Source: Brucella daejeonensis (GTDB lineage: Bacteria; Pseudomonadota; Alphaproteobacteria; Rhizobiales; Rhizobiaceae). Taken from it: a stretch of DNA of 64,000 bases. The stretch covers positions 186,001 through 250,000 of the forward strand of contig NZ_JACIJG010000007.1 in NCBI RefSeq assembly GCF_014199265.1. Reading direction: 5' to 3'. Numbering within the stretch: the first letter of the stretch is position 1; the number at the start of each line of letters is the position of its first letter. Made by a program: the position numbers and the translations under genes. Shown here one piece after another: positions 28,197-37,724 of the stretch. A model generated the notes under the pieces. That model worked only from the letters and a program-made list of their open reading frames with translations, did not search any database and had not been told where the DNA came from.

Positions 28197-29045
28197 ATGA
28201 TTATCGATACCCATCTGCATCTGATCGACAAAAGCGCGCTTGACTATCCGTGGCTTGGCGGCGTTCCCGCGCTCGACCGGGATTTTCTGTTTGCGACCTA
28301 TCGCACACAAGCCGAACGCTGCGGCGTAAGTGCTGCCCTGCATATGGAAGTGGATGTCGCGCCCGACGCCATGCAGGCCGAAACGGACCATGTGCAGGAG
28401 ACCGCCGTCCAGTCCGGCGGATTCATCAAGGGCGCGATTGCATCCTGCCGCCCCGAGGAACCCGGCTTTGCCGACTATCTGGAGCGGCAACGCGGCAATC
28501 CTTTCGTGAAAGGCTTTCGTCGCGTGCTGCATGTCGTGCCCGACGACCTGTCCGAAGGCGCGCTGTTTCGCGAAAACATCCGGCGACTTGCAGGCACCGG
28601 ACTGACCTTCGATCTCTGCACCCTGCCGCATCAGATCGACAAGGCGATAGCGCTCGTCGATCTCGCGCCCGACGTGCAATTCATCCTCGACCATTGCGGC
28701 GTGCCGGACATCAAATCGGGCGCGCTGGGAAGCTGGCAGAAGGGCATTGCCGACATCGCCCGCCGACCCAATGTCACGGCAAAAATTTCCGGCGTCGTGG
28801 CCTATGCAGACGCGCAGGACTGGACCGTCGAAACGATCCGGCCCTATGTGGAACACGTTATCCGGTCATTCGGCTGGGATCGCATCGTCTGGGGCAGCGA
28901 CTGGCCGGTCTGCACGCTTGCGAGCTCTATCGATGCCGGGCTTTCGACATGGGTTGCGGCCACCCACGCCCTGCTCGAAGGATGCAGCAACGACGAGAAG
29001 ACGCGTCTTCTGTCACTCAATGCGCGCCGCATCTGGAAGCTTTAA
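28197..29045 (+). CDS. Amidohydrolase-family lactonase, probable L-fuconolactonase
   Basis: A 282-residue amidohydrolase-2 family protein (COG3618 type). The metal-site motif DTHLHL (His6, His8), HCGVPD (about 165) and WGSDWPV (about 235) are present and complete. In the fucose route this family opens L-fucono-1,5-lactone or 1,4-lactone to L-fuconate, the substrate of the dehydratase at 23880-25157. The assignment to that lactone is from context; other sugar lactones are possible. GGAAGGAG is a strong ribosome site, and the gene follows the IclR gene by 54 bases. Confidence 0.85.
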   Translation: MIIDTHLHLIDKSALDYPWLGGVPALDRDFLFATYRTQAERCGVSAALHMEVDVAPDAMQAETDHVQETAVQSGGFIKGAIASCRPEEPGFADYLERQRGNPFVKGFRRVLHVVPDDLSEGALFRENIRRLAGTGLTFDLCTLPHQIDKAIALVDLAPDVQFILDHCGVPDIKSGALGSWQKGIADIARRPNVTAKISGVVAYADAQDWTVETIRPYVEHVIRSFGWDRIVWGSDWPVCTLASSIDAGLSTWVAATHALLEGCSNDEKTRLLSLNARRIWKL

Positions 29046-29070
29046 GCCAACGACATGCCTCCTTCCCTGC

Positions 29071-29192
29071 CCCTCATCCTGAGGAGGTTCCTGAGCCTGG
29101 CTCAGGAACCGTCTCGAAGGACGAGGGCAAGCACCGTGCGTTTTCCCTCAGCCCTTCGAGACGCCGTTTTCAACGGCTCCTCAGGATGAGGG
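29071..29192. repeat. Two inverted copies of a rhizobial-type palindrome
   Basis: Unit 1 (29071-29127) runs from CCCTCATCCTGAGGAGG to TCTCGAAGGACGAGGG and holds an inner 10-bp stem GGTTCCTGAG/CTCAGGAACC. Unit 2 (29145-29192) is the same kind of unit in the opposite direction, from CCCTCAGCCCTTCGAG to CTCCTCAGGATGAGGG. Both fold, and together they form a larger stem. They fall between the convergent lactonase and soxG genes. Confidence 0.75.
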
Positions 29193-29252
29193 AAAAGAAA
29201 GGCGGTAGAGCCATGCGACTGAATTTGAAATCGTCCCGCTCTAAAACGTCAT

Positions 29253-29807
29253 TCAGATCGCGAGTTCGACTTCGTTGCTGGCAAGCTCCAGCAGGGTCCA
29301 GACATGATCGGCAAAGGAGTTCCACACTTCGATGCGATAATGTTCGGCATCCCATTTCATCAGGATAATCTGGGCATGGTCGAAGATGGTGCGGGCAGCG
29401 CCCGGCGCCGACATTTCGGCCAGATTGAGCGGAGACGCGGCATTGAGCAGCCACTCGGCCTGCGGGCCGGTAATATCTATTCCCGTCTCGCGATGGCTGA
29501 CATCGACAAGGCTATGCGGCTCGCTTTCGTAAAGCTTTGCAAAAGCCTCAACGACGGCCACCGCCTTGCTCTCATCGGCCCAGATATACCATTCGTCCGG
29601 GCCGAGACAGGCGACTGCAATATCGCCGGTGCGGACAAGCGCACCGATCTTTACCGGAATTTTCGCGCCCAGCGCCTTTTCAGCCGATGACAGCTTTTCC
29701 GGCGCGATGCGCAGGCTGAAGCGGGCGGCATCGTCGGCAGCGTGGATTTCCAGACGGCCGGGAATGACGGTCTTGCGGTTCGAATAAGGTTTTGTCTCTT
29801 GCAGCAT
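29253..29807 (-). CDS. soxG: Sarcosine oxidase gamma subunit
   Basis: About 184 residues of the small gamma subunit of heterotetrameric sarcosine oxidase. The region includes LGPDEWYIWADES, LVDVSHRETGIDITGP, AEWLLNAASPLNLAE and YRIEVWNSFADHVW, which are the recognised gamma blocks. I place the start at the ATG ending 29807, because the longer form overlaps soxA by 11 bases and adds only five residues. It is last in the soxBDAG operon. Confidence 0.93.
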   Translation of the reverse strand: MLQETKPYSNRKTVIPGRLEIHAADDAARFSLRIAPEKLSSAEKALGAKIPVKIGALVRTGDIAVACLGPDEWYIWADESKAVAVVEAFAKLYESEPHSLVDVSHRETGIDITGPQAEWLLNAASPLNLAEMSAPGAARTIFDHAQIILMKWDAEHYRIEVWNSFADHVWTLLELASNEVELAI

Positions 29808-29811
29808 GATC

Positions 29812-32800
29812 TTATCCTTCACCGTTCAGCCTTTTGCCTTCCACGTCATAGAAGACCATTCCCGAAACGACAGCCTCATGCACGGTGCCATCCGGCATCG
29901 GCATATACATGGTTTCGCCCATCCGGTCCTTGCCACCGGCAATGACTGCAAGTGCGATGGAACGGCCAAGCACCTCGCTCCAGTAGGATGACGTCACATG
30001 ACCGAGCATGGTCATCGGCACGGCCTGCTTCGGATCGGCGACGATCTGCGCGCCTTCTTCCAGCACCAGTTTCGGGTCCCTGGTCAAAAGCCCGACCAGA
30101 TGCTTGCGGTCGTTCTTCAGCATGTCCGGGCGGCTAAGCGAGCGTTTTCCCACGAAATCCGGCTTCTGCTTGCCGATGGCCCAGCCGAGGCTGGCATCGT
30201 CGGGCGTAATGGTTCCGTCCGTATCCTGGCCTACGATGATATAGCCCTTTTCGGCGCGCAAGACGTGCATGGTTTCGGTGCCGTAAGGTGTGATGCCATA
30301 TTGCTGGCCAGCCTCGTAAAGCGCCTTCCACAGCGACAGGCCATAGCGCGACGGAACGTTGATCTCGAAACCCAGTTCGCCGGTAAAGCTCATGCGGAAC
30401 AGCCGCGCCGGAACACCGAGGAACTTGCATTCGGCGACCGACATATGCGGGAACGCCTCATTGGAAATATCCAAGCCCTCGACCATCGGCTCGATCAGCT
30501 TGCGCGCATTGGGCCCGTTGATCGCCACCACCGCCCATTGTTCGGTGGTCGAGGTCAGCGACACTTTCAGGTCCGGCCATTCGGTCTGGAGATAGTCCTC
30601 CATCATGTTCAGGACACGCGCCGCGCCGCCGGTGGTGGTGGTGACGTGGAAGCGGTCCTGCGTCAGCCTGCCGACCACGCCGTCATCGCGGATAAAGCCG
30701 TCTTCGCCCAGAAGCAGGCCATAACGGCAGCGTCCGACGCCGAGCTTCGTCCACGGATTGGTATACATGCGGTTCATGAATTCCGCAGCATCCGGGCCGA
30801 CAACCTCGATCTTGCCGAGCGTGGAGGCGTCGAACATGCCAAGCGTTTCCCGTGTGGCCCTGCATTCGCGGGCGACCGCCTGATGCATGTCTTCGCCGGA
30901 TTTCGGGAAATACCAGGCGCGACGCCATAGCGACACCGGCTCGAAAGCTGCGCCATGCTGTTCGGCCCAGCTATCGATCGGCGTCTTGCGCGTCACATCG
31001 AACAGCTTTCCACGATTATAGCCACAGAATGCGCCGAAAGTCGTCGGCGTATAGGGCGGGCGGAACGTCGTCAGCCCCACTTGCGGGACGGAGCGCTTGA
31101 GCGCATCGGATGCAACCGCCAGACCGTTGATATTCGAGGTCTTGCCCTGATCGGTCGCCATGCCGGTGGTGGTATAGCGCTTGACATGCTCGATGGAATG
31201 GAACCCCTCGCGCACGGCCAGACGAATATCCTTGGCGGTGACATCGTTCTGGAAGTCGATGAAAGCCTTGGCCTTGCCGGGATCGCAATCCGTCGGCAAT
31301 TCGCGGCAGCTTACGCCATCGCAGATGAAATCACCGGCCACCGCATAGTCGGAAGCCCTGGCCTTGTAGCCCGCATCGCCTGCGGCGGCGCTACCGGCTT
31401 TCGTCCCTTCCGCAAGAGCGGAAGCCAGATCGAAATTGCCGTTGCCAGCACCGGCGCAGCGGGTTTCCTCGGTGCGTTCGCCCGGAAGATAAATCTGCCG
31501 CTCTTCGTCCCAGACGAGCTTGCCCTTGGTATGCGAGAACAGATGCACGCTCGGGTTCCAGCCACCGGACATCAAAAGCACATCGCAGGCGATGATGCGA
31601 GCCGCGCCCACGACGCCATTCTTGACCGGATTGGCGCGAACGGACGATACGCGATGCCGCCCGCCCGTATCGCTGACGGTCCAGCCGGTCAGCGTTTCAA
31701 TGCCGAGCATTTTTGCGCGATTGACGAGACTGTCGGCCACATTGTCGCGCACGTCGATGATCGCCGGAACTTTTACGCCCGCCACCGCGAGATCGAAGGC
31801 GGCAAGCCATGCGCTGTCATGCGACGTCACGACAACGGCCTTGTTGCCAACCTTGACGCCATAGCGATTGAGATAGGTGCGCGCGGCGGAAGCCAGCATG
31901 ACGCCGGGGCGATCATTGCCCGCGAAGACCAGCGGCTTTTCGATTGCGCCCTGCGCCAGCACAACCTGTTTTGCGCGTACGCGCCACAGGCGCTCACGCG
32001 GCGCATTGGAGGCGGGGTTGGCCTGATGATCGGTCAGGCGCTGGCAAAGCCCGACCATGTTCTGGTGATAATAGCCAATCGCCGTGGTGCGCGGCAGAAG
32101 CGTGACATTGGGCATGGAGCCGAGCGCGGCCAGCGTTTCATTGAGCCAGTCCCAGCTTGCGCGACCATTGATGACCGGCTCCGGCTCGGACAGAAGCGAG
32201 CCGCCCATTTCCGCCTGTTCGTCGCAGAGGATCACCTTCGCGCCGCTTTTTGCCGCTTCAAGGGCTGCGGCAAGACCGGCAGGCCCGCCGCCCGCCACCA
32301 GCACGTCGCAATAGGCATAGCGGCTGGCATAGGTGTCGGGATCAGGCTCGGACGGCGACTTGCCAAGACCGGCAGCTCCACGGATGAAAGGCTCATAGAC
32401 CTTGTTCCAGAAGCTTTTGGGCCACATGAAAGTCTTGTAATAAAAGCCTGCCGAGAAGAACGGGAAGAATGCATCGTTGATCGCGCCGACATCGTGCTTC
32501 AGCGACGGCCAATGGTTCTGGGTTGTCGCGTTCAAGCCGTCATAGAGCTCCAGAACCGTGGCGCGGGTGTTCGGCTCGAAACGGCCAACACCACGCGAAA
32601 CGCCCATCAGAGCATTCGGCTCTTCGGAACCGGCGGAAAGGATGCCGCGTGGCCGGTGATATTTGAACGAACGCCCGGCGAGGTGTTCGCCGTTGGCAAG
32701 CATCGCGGATGCAAGCGTGTCGCCTTCAAAACCGGAGTAGGTCTTGCCGTTGAAGGTGAAACGTACCGGCTTGGATGTGTTGATGCGGCTTTTATTGTTC

Positions 32801-32817
32801 ACGCGCATATCGGTCAT
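29812..32817 (-). CDS. soxA: Sarcosine oxidase alpha subunit
   Basis: A 1001-residue subunit of the sarcosine oxidase that demethylates sarcosine to glycine, giving methylenetetrahydrofolate and hydrogen peroxide. An N-terminal ferredoxin-like segment (FTFNGKTYSGFEGDTLASAML), a Rossmann NAD+ site VLVAGGGPAGLAAALEAAKS (about 170-190) and a C-terminal aminomethyltransferase-like half (TSTTEQWAVVAINGPNARKL, FTGELGFEINVP) follow in order. It overlaps soxD by one base. Full length and complete. Confidence 0.96.
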   Translation of the reverse strand: MTDMRVNNKSRINTSKPVRFTFNGKTYSGFEGDTLASAMLANGEHLAGRSFKYHRPRGILSAGSEEPNALMGVSRGVGRFEPNTRATVLELYDGLNATTQNHWPSLKHDVGAINDAFFPFFSAGFYYKTFMWPKSFWNKVYEPFIRGAAGLGKSPSEPDPDTYASRYAYCDVLVAGGGPAGLAAALEAAKSGAKVILCDEQAEMGGSLLSEPEPVINGRASWDWLNETLAALGSMPNVTLLPRTTAIGYYHQNMVGLCQRLTDHQANPASNAPRERLWRVRAKQVVLAQGAIEKPLVFAGNDRPGVMLASAARTYLNRYGVKVGNKAVVVTSHDSAWLAAFDLAVAGVKVPAIIDVRDNVADSLVNRAKMLGIETLTGWTVSDTGGRHRVSSVRANPVKNGVVGAARIIACDVLLMSGGWNPSVHLFSHTKGKLVWDEERQIYLPGERTEETRCAGAGNGNFDLASALAEGTKAGSAAAGDAGYKARASDYAVAGDFICDGVSCRELPTDCDPGKAKAFIDFQNDVTAKDIRLAVREGFHSIEHVKRYTTTGMATDQGKTSNINGLAVASDALKRSVPQVGLTTFRPPYTPTTFGAFCGYNRGKLFDVTRKTPIDSWAEQHGAAFEPVSLWRRAWYFPKSGEDMHQAVARECRATRETLGMFDASTLGKIEVVGPDAAEFMNRMYTNPWTKLGVGRCRYGLLLGEDGFIRDDGVVGRLTQDRFHVTTTTGGAARVLNMMEDYLQTEWPDLKVSLTSTTEQWAVVAINGPNARKLIEPMVEGLDISNEAFPHMSVAECKFLGVPARLFRMSFTGELGFEINVPSRYGLSLWKALYEAGQQYGITPYGTETMHVLRAEKGYIIVGQDTDGTITPDDASLGWAIGKQKPDFVGKRSLSRPDMLKNDRKHLVGLLTRDPKLVLEEGAQIVADPKQAVPMTMLGHVTSSYWSEVLGRSIALAVIAGGKDRMGETMYMPMPDGTVHEAVVSGMVFYDVEGKRLNGEG

Positions 32818-33101
32818 TATTTCGTCTCCACCGGGCGCGTTTCGCCTGCCTTATAGGTCATCGCAAACTTGTCGCTCACCGTGTCGCGCACCGCATTGAA
32901 AAAGCGGCCGCAGCCGTTGATATGCCGCCAGCGCTCATAATGGGTGCCGCGCGGATTGGAGCGCGTGAACAGGAAATCGCGCCATTCATCGTCGGTCAGC
33001 GTCGAAGGATCGGCAGGACGCGCAATATGCGCCTCGCCCGCATAGGCGAATTCGAGTTCGGGACGTTCCATCTCGCAATAAGGGCAACGGATCAGAAGCA
33101 T
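32817..33101 (-). CDS. soxD: Sarcosine oxidase delta subunit
   Basis: A 94-residue zinc-containing subunit. MLLIRCPYCEMERPE places the CxxC at Cys6 and Cys9, and HINGCGRFFNAVRDTVSD supplies the other ligands (His60 and Cys63 by count, approximately). NPRGTHYERWRH is also diagnostic. It is encoded between soxB and soxA with a one-base overlap to soxA, as in other soxBDAG operons. Confidence 0.95.
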   Translation of the reverse strand: MLLIRCPYCEMERPELEFAYAGEAHIARPADPSTLTDDEWRDFLFTRSNPRGTHYERWRHINGCGRFFNAVRDTVSDKFAMTYKAGETRPVETK

Positions 33102-33113
33102 TTTATTTCTCTC

Positions 33114-34367
33114 TTAGTGCGCAACAGCGGCGGCAGCGGCTTCGTCGATCAGGCGACCCGTCTTGAAACGGTCAAGCGTGAACGGCGCGTTGATCCAGTG
33201 CGGCTCGTCGCGGGCAATCGTATGGGCGAACACATGCGCCGAGCCGGGCGTGGCCTTGAAGCCGCCGGTGCCCCAGCCACAATTGACGTAAAGTCCAGGA
33301 ACCGGCGTCTTGCCGATGATCGGCGAGCGATCCGGCGTGACATCGACAATGCCGCCCCATTTGCGCAACATGCGCATGCGGGTGAAAATCGGAAATATCT
33401 CGCAGATTGCCGCCAGCGTATGCTCGATCAGCGGCAGGCCGCCACGCTGGCTGTAGGACGTGTATTGATCCGTCCCCGACCCGATGACCAGCTCGCCCTT
33501 GTCGGACTGGCTGATATAGGCATGAACCGTGTTCGACATGACCACGCAGGGGAAGATCGGCTTGACCGGCTCGGACACCAGCGCCTGCAACGGAAAACTT
33601 TCCAGCGGCATGCGCACGCCTGCCGTGTCCATAACCACCGAGGTGCTGCCCGCAACCGAGACGGCAACCTTTTTCGCCTTGATGAAGCCGCGCCCGGTTT
33701 CAACGCCGGATACACGGCCAGACGCATCGCGGCGGATCGCCAGCACCGGGCAGTTCTGGATAATATCGACACCGCGCTGCGTTGCGCCACGCGCATAGCC
33801 CCACGCCACCGCATCGTGACGCGCCACGCCGCCGCGCCGCTGCAAGGTCGCGCCCACCACCGGATAGCGCGCATTGGGCGAAATATCGAGCGGCGGGCAA
33901 TAGTCCTTCGCCTCTTCCTTCGTCAGCCACTCATTGTCGATGCCGTTAAGGCGATTGGCATGAATATGGCGCTTGAAGCTCTGCACGTCATGCACGGTGT
34001 GCGCCAGCATCATGACGCCGCGCTGCGAGAACATGACATTGTAGTTGAGATCCTGGCTCAGCCCTTCCCACAATTTCACCGCATGTTCGTAAAGATGCGC
34101 GCTTTCATCGTAGAGATAGTTGGAGCGGATGATGGTGGTGTTGCGCCCGGTATTGCCGCCGCCGAGCCAGCCCTTTTCGATCACCGCGACGTTGGTGATG
34201 CCGTGCTCCTTGGCCAGATAATAGGCAGCACCCAGGCCATGACCGCCCGCGCCGATGATGACGACATCATACTCAGCCTTGGGTTCGGCATCGGGCCATT
34301 GCTTCTCCCAGCCCTTGTTGCCGGAAAGTGCATTTTTGATAATCGAAGCGGCAGAAAATCGGGACAT
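33114..34367 (-). CDS. soxB: Sarcosine oxidase beta subunit
   Basis: A 417-residue flavoprotein bearing the FAD and covalent FMN and the sarcosine site. [20 protein letters not shown] (about 36-55) is the dinucleotide-binding motif and [14 protein letters not shown] (about 185-198) carries the histidine expected to bind FMN covalently. [14 protein letters not shown] near the C-terminus is the closing FAD motif. The ATG ending at 34367 is chosen over a TTG three codons upstream; neither has a strong ribosome site. It begins the operon, divergent from the betaine-type importer. Confidence 0.95.
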   Translation of the reverse strand: MSRFSAASIIKNALSGNKGWEKQWPDAEPKAEYDVVIIGAGGHGLGAAYYLAKEHGITNVAVIEKGWLGGGNTGRNTTIIRSNYLYDESAHLYEHAVKLWEGLSQDLNYNVMFSQRGVMMLAHTVHDVQSFKRHIHANRLNGIDNEWLTKEEAKDYCPPLDISPNARYPVVGATLQRRGGVARHDAVAWGYARGATQRGVDIIQNCPVLAIRRDASGRVSGVETGRGFIKAKKVAVSVAGSTSVVMDTAGVRMPLESFPLQALVSEPVKPIFPCVVMSNTVHAYISQSDKGELVIGSGTDQYTSYSQRGGLPLIEHTLAAICEIFPIFTRMRMLRKWGGIVDVTPDRSPIIGKTPVPGLYVNCGWGTGGFKATPGSAHVFAHTIARDEPHWINAPFTLDRFKTGRLIDEAAAAAVAH

Positions 34368-34624
34368 GGGCAACAACCAGTTCAGGCATCAAAACATCTG
34401 GCGTTATTTCTATTGTCTCGGCGCGTGTTCCGACAGCAGGCTTGCGTCAAAAGACGCCACAAATACGACATCCCCTCCATTTCGCGACATGAGGGGCCGA
34501 ACAAAATCGCCCCTCCTGCCAGCATTCTGTCAGGAGGGCTGGCACCAGTGGTTTCCTTTTCCCGGCAGCGCTATAGTTTAGCCCGCAAGGACTCATGAGC
34601 GACGAGACGAAACGGGAGACGAAA

Positions 34625-35554
34625 ATGCTTTTCAAAAGCCTTCTCAAAGGGGCGGCGCTGACGCTTACCCTTTTGACCGGGACTGCGAGCCTGAGCGCTA
34701 CCGCCGAGGCGCAGGTGGTCGTCTCGTCGAAGATCGACACCGAAGGGGGTGTGCTCGGCAATATCATCCTGGCCGTTCTCAACGCCAATGGCATCGAGAC
34801 GACAGATCGCATCCAGCTTGGCGCGACGCCGGTGGTGCGCAAGGCCATCACGGCGGGCGAGATCGACATCTATCCCGAATATACCGGCAATGCGGCCTTT
34901 TTCTTCAACAAGGCCGACGACCCGCTCTGGAAAGACCCGGCCAAGGCCTTTGAGACTGCGAAAAAACTCGATTACGACGCGAACAAGATCGTCTGGCTCA
35001 GCCCCTCTCCCGCCAACAACACATGGGGCATCGCCATCCGCAAGGATGCGGCCGACGAGAACAAGCTCGCGAGCCTCAGCGATTTCGGCAAATATGTCGC
35101 GGACGGCGGCACGGTGGTTCTGGCCGCTTCATCAGAATTCGTGAACTCCGCCGCGGCGCTGCCCGCTTTCCAGACCGCCTATGGCTTTACCCTGAAGCCC
35201 GACCAGCTCATCACGCTTTCGGGCGGCGATACGGCAGCGACCATCGCCGCCGCGGCCAACCAGACAAACGGCGCCAATGCGGCGATGGTTTACGGCACCG
35301 ATGGCGGTATCGCGCCGTCCGGGCTGACCGTTCTGGACGACGACAAGCATGTGCAGCCGGTCTACCAGCCTGCCCCCATCATCCGCGAGGAGGTTTTGAA
35401 GACGAACCCGAAGATCGAGGAACTGCTGAAGCCCGTTTTCGAAAAGCTCGACCTCACCACCTTGCAGGACCTCAACGGCCGCGTGCAGCTTGGCGGCGAA
35501 CCGGCAAAGGCGGTGGCGGAAGACTTTCTGAAAAAGAACGGCTTCCTGAAATAA
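34625..35554 (+). CDS. Betaine/choline-type ABC importer substrate-binding protein (OsmF/YehZ family)
   Basis: A 309-residue periplasmic protein with a signal peptide (residues 1-28, LFKSLLKGAALTLTLLTG ending near AEA). VVVSSKIDTEGGVLGNII and LGATPVVRKAITAGEIDIYPEYTG are the OsmF/YehZ blocks; the YPEYTG tyrosines contribute to the cation-binding box for quaternary amines. GGGAGACGAAA before the ATG at 34625 decides the start. It is the first gene of a four-gene importer divergent from soxB, so glycine betaine or a related methylamine is the likely ligand. Confidence 0.9.
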   Translation: MLFKSLLKGAALTLTLLTGTASLSATAEAQVVVSSKIDTEGGVLGNIILAVLNANGIETTDRIQLGATPVVRKAITAGEIDIYPEYTGNAAFFFNKADDPLWKDPAKAFETAKKLDYDANKIVWLSPSPANNTWGIAIRKDAADENKLASLSDFGKYVADGGTVVLAASSEFVNSAAALPAFQTAYGFTLKPDQLITLSGGDTAATIAAAANQTNGANAAMVYGTDGGIAPSGLTVLDDDKHVQPVYQPAPIIREEVLKTNPKIEELLKPVFEKLDLTTLQDLNGRVQLGGEPAKAVAEDFLKKNGFLK

Positions 35555-35574
35555 GCGGATAAGGCAACAGGCCC

Positions 35575-36789
35575 TTGCCGGATAACATCGCAGCATCGGG
35601 CACAGCTTCCCGCCTGACCGGTCGCATGGCCGGTCGCCTGTCCGGGCGGCTCGACAAGCTCGGCTTCGTCATCGCCATGCTCGCGGCGGGCGGGCTGGCG
35701 CTGCCCTTCGCAACCGCGCGCGCCAACCGGATCGTGCCGGGCGAAGCGCGATTTCTATTCGACGCCCTGCCCATGGCAACCGCGTTCCTGCTGGTCGCCG
35801 TCGTGACGGCGGGTCTTCTCGTCGGGCTTTTTTCAAGGCGCCGCCTGATGCGGCTCGTCGCGAGCCTTGCCAGCCTCGCTTTCCTGACGGTGGCCATCGG
35901 GCTTGCCGCATCGCATCTTGCGCCGGACGGCAACAGCTATGCCCGCGTTTCTCCGGCATCGGGCTTCTGGCTCCTGCTCTTTGCCAGCGCGCTATATGTG
36001 GCCGACAGCCTGGTGCGCCTCGAAGTCCGCTCGCTGCTGCGCCTTGCCCTGCTGGTCGCGGCGGCGCTGTTTCTCGCCCTCCTGCTGTCCTCCGGCCTCT
36101 GGGACGATATTTCCTTCATGAAGGAATATCGCAGCCGCGCCGACAGTTTCTGGAATGAAGCGCAACGCCATATCGCCCTGGCGCTCGGCTCGCTCGTCGC
36201 GGCGACCGTGGCCGGCATTCCGCTCGGCCTTCTCTGCCATCGCCTGCCGCGCCTCCGGGCGCTGGTCCTCAACAGCCTCAACATCGTGCAGACCATCCCG
36301 TCCATGGCGCTGTTCGGCATATTGATCGCGCCGCTCGGCTGGCTCGCCGCGCAGTTTCCATTGGCGGCGAGCCTTGGCATACGCGGCATCGGCGCGGCCC
36401 CGGCCTTCGTCGCGCTGTTCCTCTATTCGCTCCTGCCCATCGTCGCCAACACCGTGGCCGGACTGGCGCAGGTGCCCGACCCCGTGACCGACGCCGCGCG
36501 CGGCATGGGCATGACGCGGCTGCAACGGCTGTTCAGGACCGAGTTTCCGCTGGCCTTTCCGGTCATTCTCACCGGCATTCGCATCGTCATGGTGCAGAAT
36601 ATCGGCCTGACCACCATCGCCGCGCTGATCGGCGGCGGCGGGTTTGGAACATTCGTCTTTCAGGGCATCGGCCAGACGGCGATGGATCTCGTTCTGCTCG
36701 GCGCGCTGCCCACCGTGCTTCTCGCCTTTGCCGCCGCCGTCATCCTCGATGCCGCCATTGAAATTGCCGAAAGAGGGAAAACCTCATGA
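35575..36789 (+). CDS. ABC importer permease (YehY-like)
   Basis: A 404-residue inner-membrane permease with many hydrophobic segments: about four in the N-terminal extension (residues 20-190) and a BPD_transp_1 core (about 195-400) with the coupling loop DAARGMGMTRLQRLFRTEFP. The long N-terminal extension matches YehY. The TTG at 35575 is used; an ATG at 35626 gives 387 residues, close to YehY, and is equally plausible. It overlaps the ATPase gene by 4 bases. Confidence 0.88.
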   Translation: MPDNIAASGTASRLTGRMAGRLSGRLDKLGFVIAMLAAGGLALPFATARANRIVPGEARFLFDALPMATAFLLVAVVTAGLLVGLFSRRRLMRLVASLASLAFLTVAIGLAASHLAPDGNSYARVSPASGFWLLLFASALYVADSLVRLEVRSLLRLALLVAAALFLALLLSSGLWDDISFMKEYRSRADSFWNEAQRHIALALGSLVAATVAGIPLGLLCHRLPRLRALVLNSLNIVQTIPSMALFGILIAPLGWLAAQFPLAASLGIRGIGAAPAFVALFLYSLLPIVANTVAGLAQVPDPVTDAARGMGMTRLQRLFRTEFPLAFPVILTGIRIVMVQNIGLTTIAALIGGGGFGTFVFQGIGQTAMDLVLLGALPTVLLAFAAAVILDAAIEIAERGKTS

Positions 36790-37724
36790 TCGAGTTCGAC
36801 CAGATCACCAAGCGCTACAACGGACGCGCGGCTGTGGATGCGGTAAGCTTCATGGTGGAACCCCACAGCATCGCGGCAATCGTCGGCACGTCCGGTTCCG
36901 GCAAGACGACGCTCCTGCGCATGGTGAACCGCCTCGTCGAACCGACGGAAGGCGAAATCCGCATCGACGGCCAGAGCATCCTCAACGAGCCGGGGCATGT
37001 ATTGCGGCGGCGGATCGGCTATGCGATCCAGCAGCACGGCCTGTTTCCGCATCGCACCGTGGCGGAAAATATCGCAACCGTTCCGGTGCTCCTGCGCTGG
37101 CCGAAGCAGCGCATCGACACGCGGGTCGACGAGCTTCTTTCCCTGTTCCAGCTTGAGCCTGCGGATTATCGCAACCGCTATCCGCACGAGCTTTCCGGCG
37201 GGCAGCAGCAGCGCGTCGGCGTGGCGCGGGCGCTTGCCGCCGAGCCGAACATCCTCCTGATGGACGAACCCTTCGGCGCGCTCGATCCGGTGATCCGCGC
37301 CAAGGCGCAGGAAGACCTGAAAGCCATCCAGCGCCGTTTCGGCACCACCATCCTTCTGGTCACGCACGATATGGAGGAAGCGATTTCGCTCGGCGACCGC
37401 ATCGCCGTGATGGATGACGGCAGGCTTCTGCAATACGGCTCCCCCGCCGATATCCTGACCCGCCCCGCCACCGAATTCGTCGAGCGGCTCGTCGGGACCG
37501 GAGAGCGTCCGTTCCGCCTTCTCTCGCTGGCTGATCTCAAGACGGTTCTACAGCCGGGCGCCGCCGGCGGCGAAGCCTTGCCGGTCACCGCCTCGCAGCG
37601 CGATGCCCTCGCCGCGCTCCTGTGGTCGGGACGCAAGGCGCTTCCGGTGCTCGACGGCGAAGGACGGCCGCTCGGCCGGGTGACGCTGGAAACGCTGCTT
37701 CATCAGGCAGAGCGCCCCGCATGA
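36786..37724 (+). CDS. ABC importer ATP-binding protein (YehX/OpuCA-like)
   Basis: A 312-residue ATPase. Walker A is GTSGSGKTTL (about 36-45), the signature LSGGQQQRVGVARAL (about 136-150), Walker B LLMDEPFGALD (about 156-166), and the C-terminal 60 residues resemble a partial CBS regulatory part (LPVLDGEGRPLGRVTL). It links to both permeases by 4-base overlaps, so it is translationally coupled with them. It should energise both YehY- and YehW-like permeases. Confidence 0.92.
   Translation: MIEFDQITKRYNGRAAVDAVSFMVEPHSIAAIVGTSGSGKTTLLRMVNRLVEPTEGEIRIDGQSILNEPGHVLRRRIGYAIQQHGLFPHRTVAENIATVPVLLRWPKQRIDTRVDELLSLFQLEPADYRNRYPHELSGGQQQRVGVARALAAEPNILLMDEPFGALDPVIRAKAQEDLKAIQRRFGTTILLVTHDMEEAISLGDRIAVMDDGRLLQYGSPADILTRPATEFVERLVGTGERPFRLLSLADLKTVLQPGAAGGEALPVTASQRDALAALLWSGRKALPVLDGEGRPLGRVTLETLLHQAERPA

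Noticed and set aside
30955-32856. A 633-codon plus-strand frame
   Set aside because: It lies entirely within soxA on the opposite strand; soxA has clear domains and an operon context.
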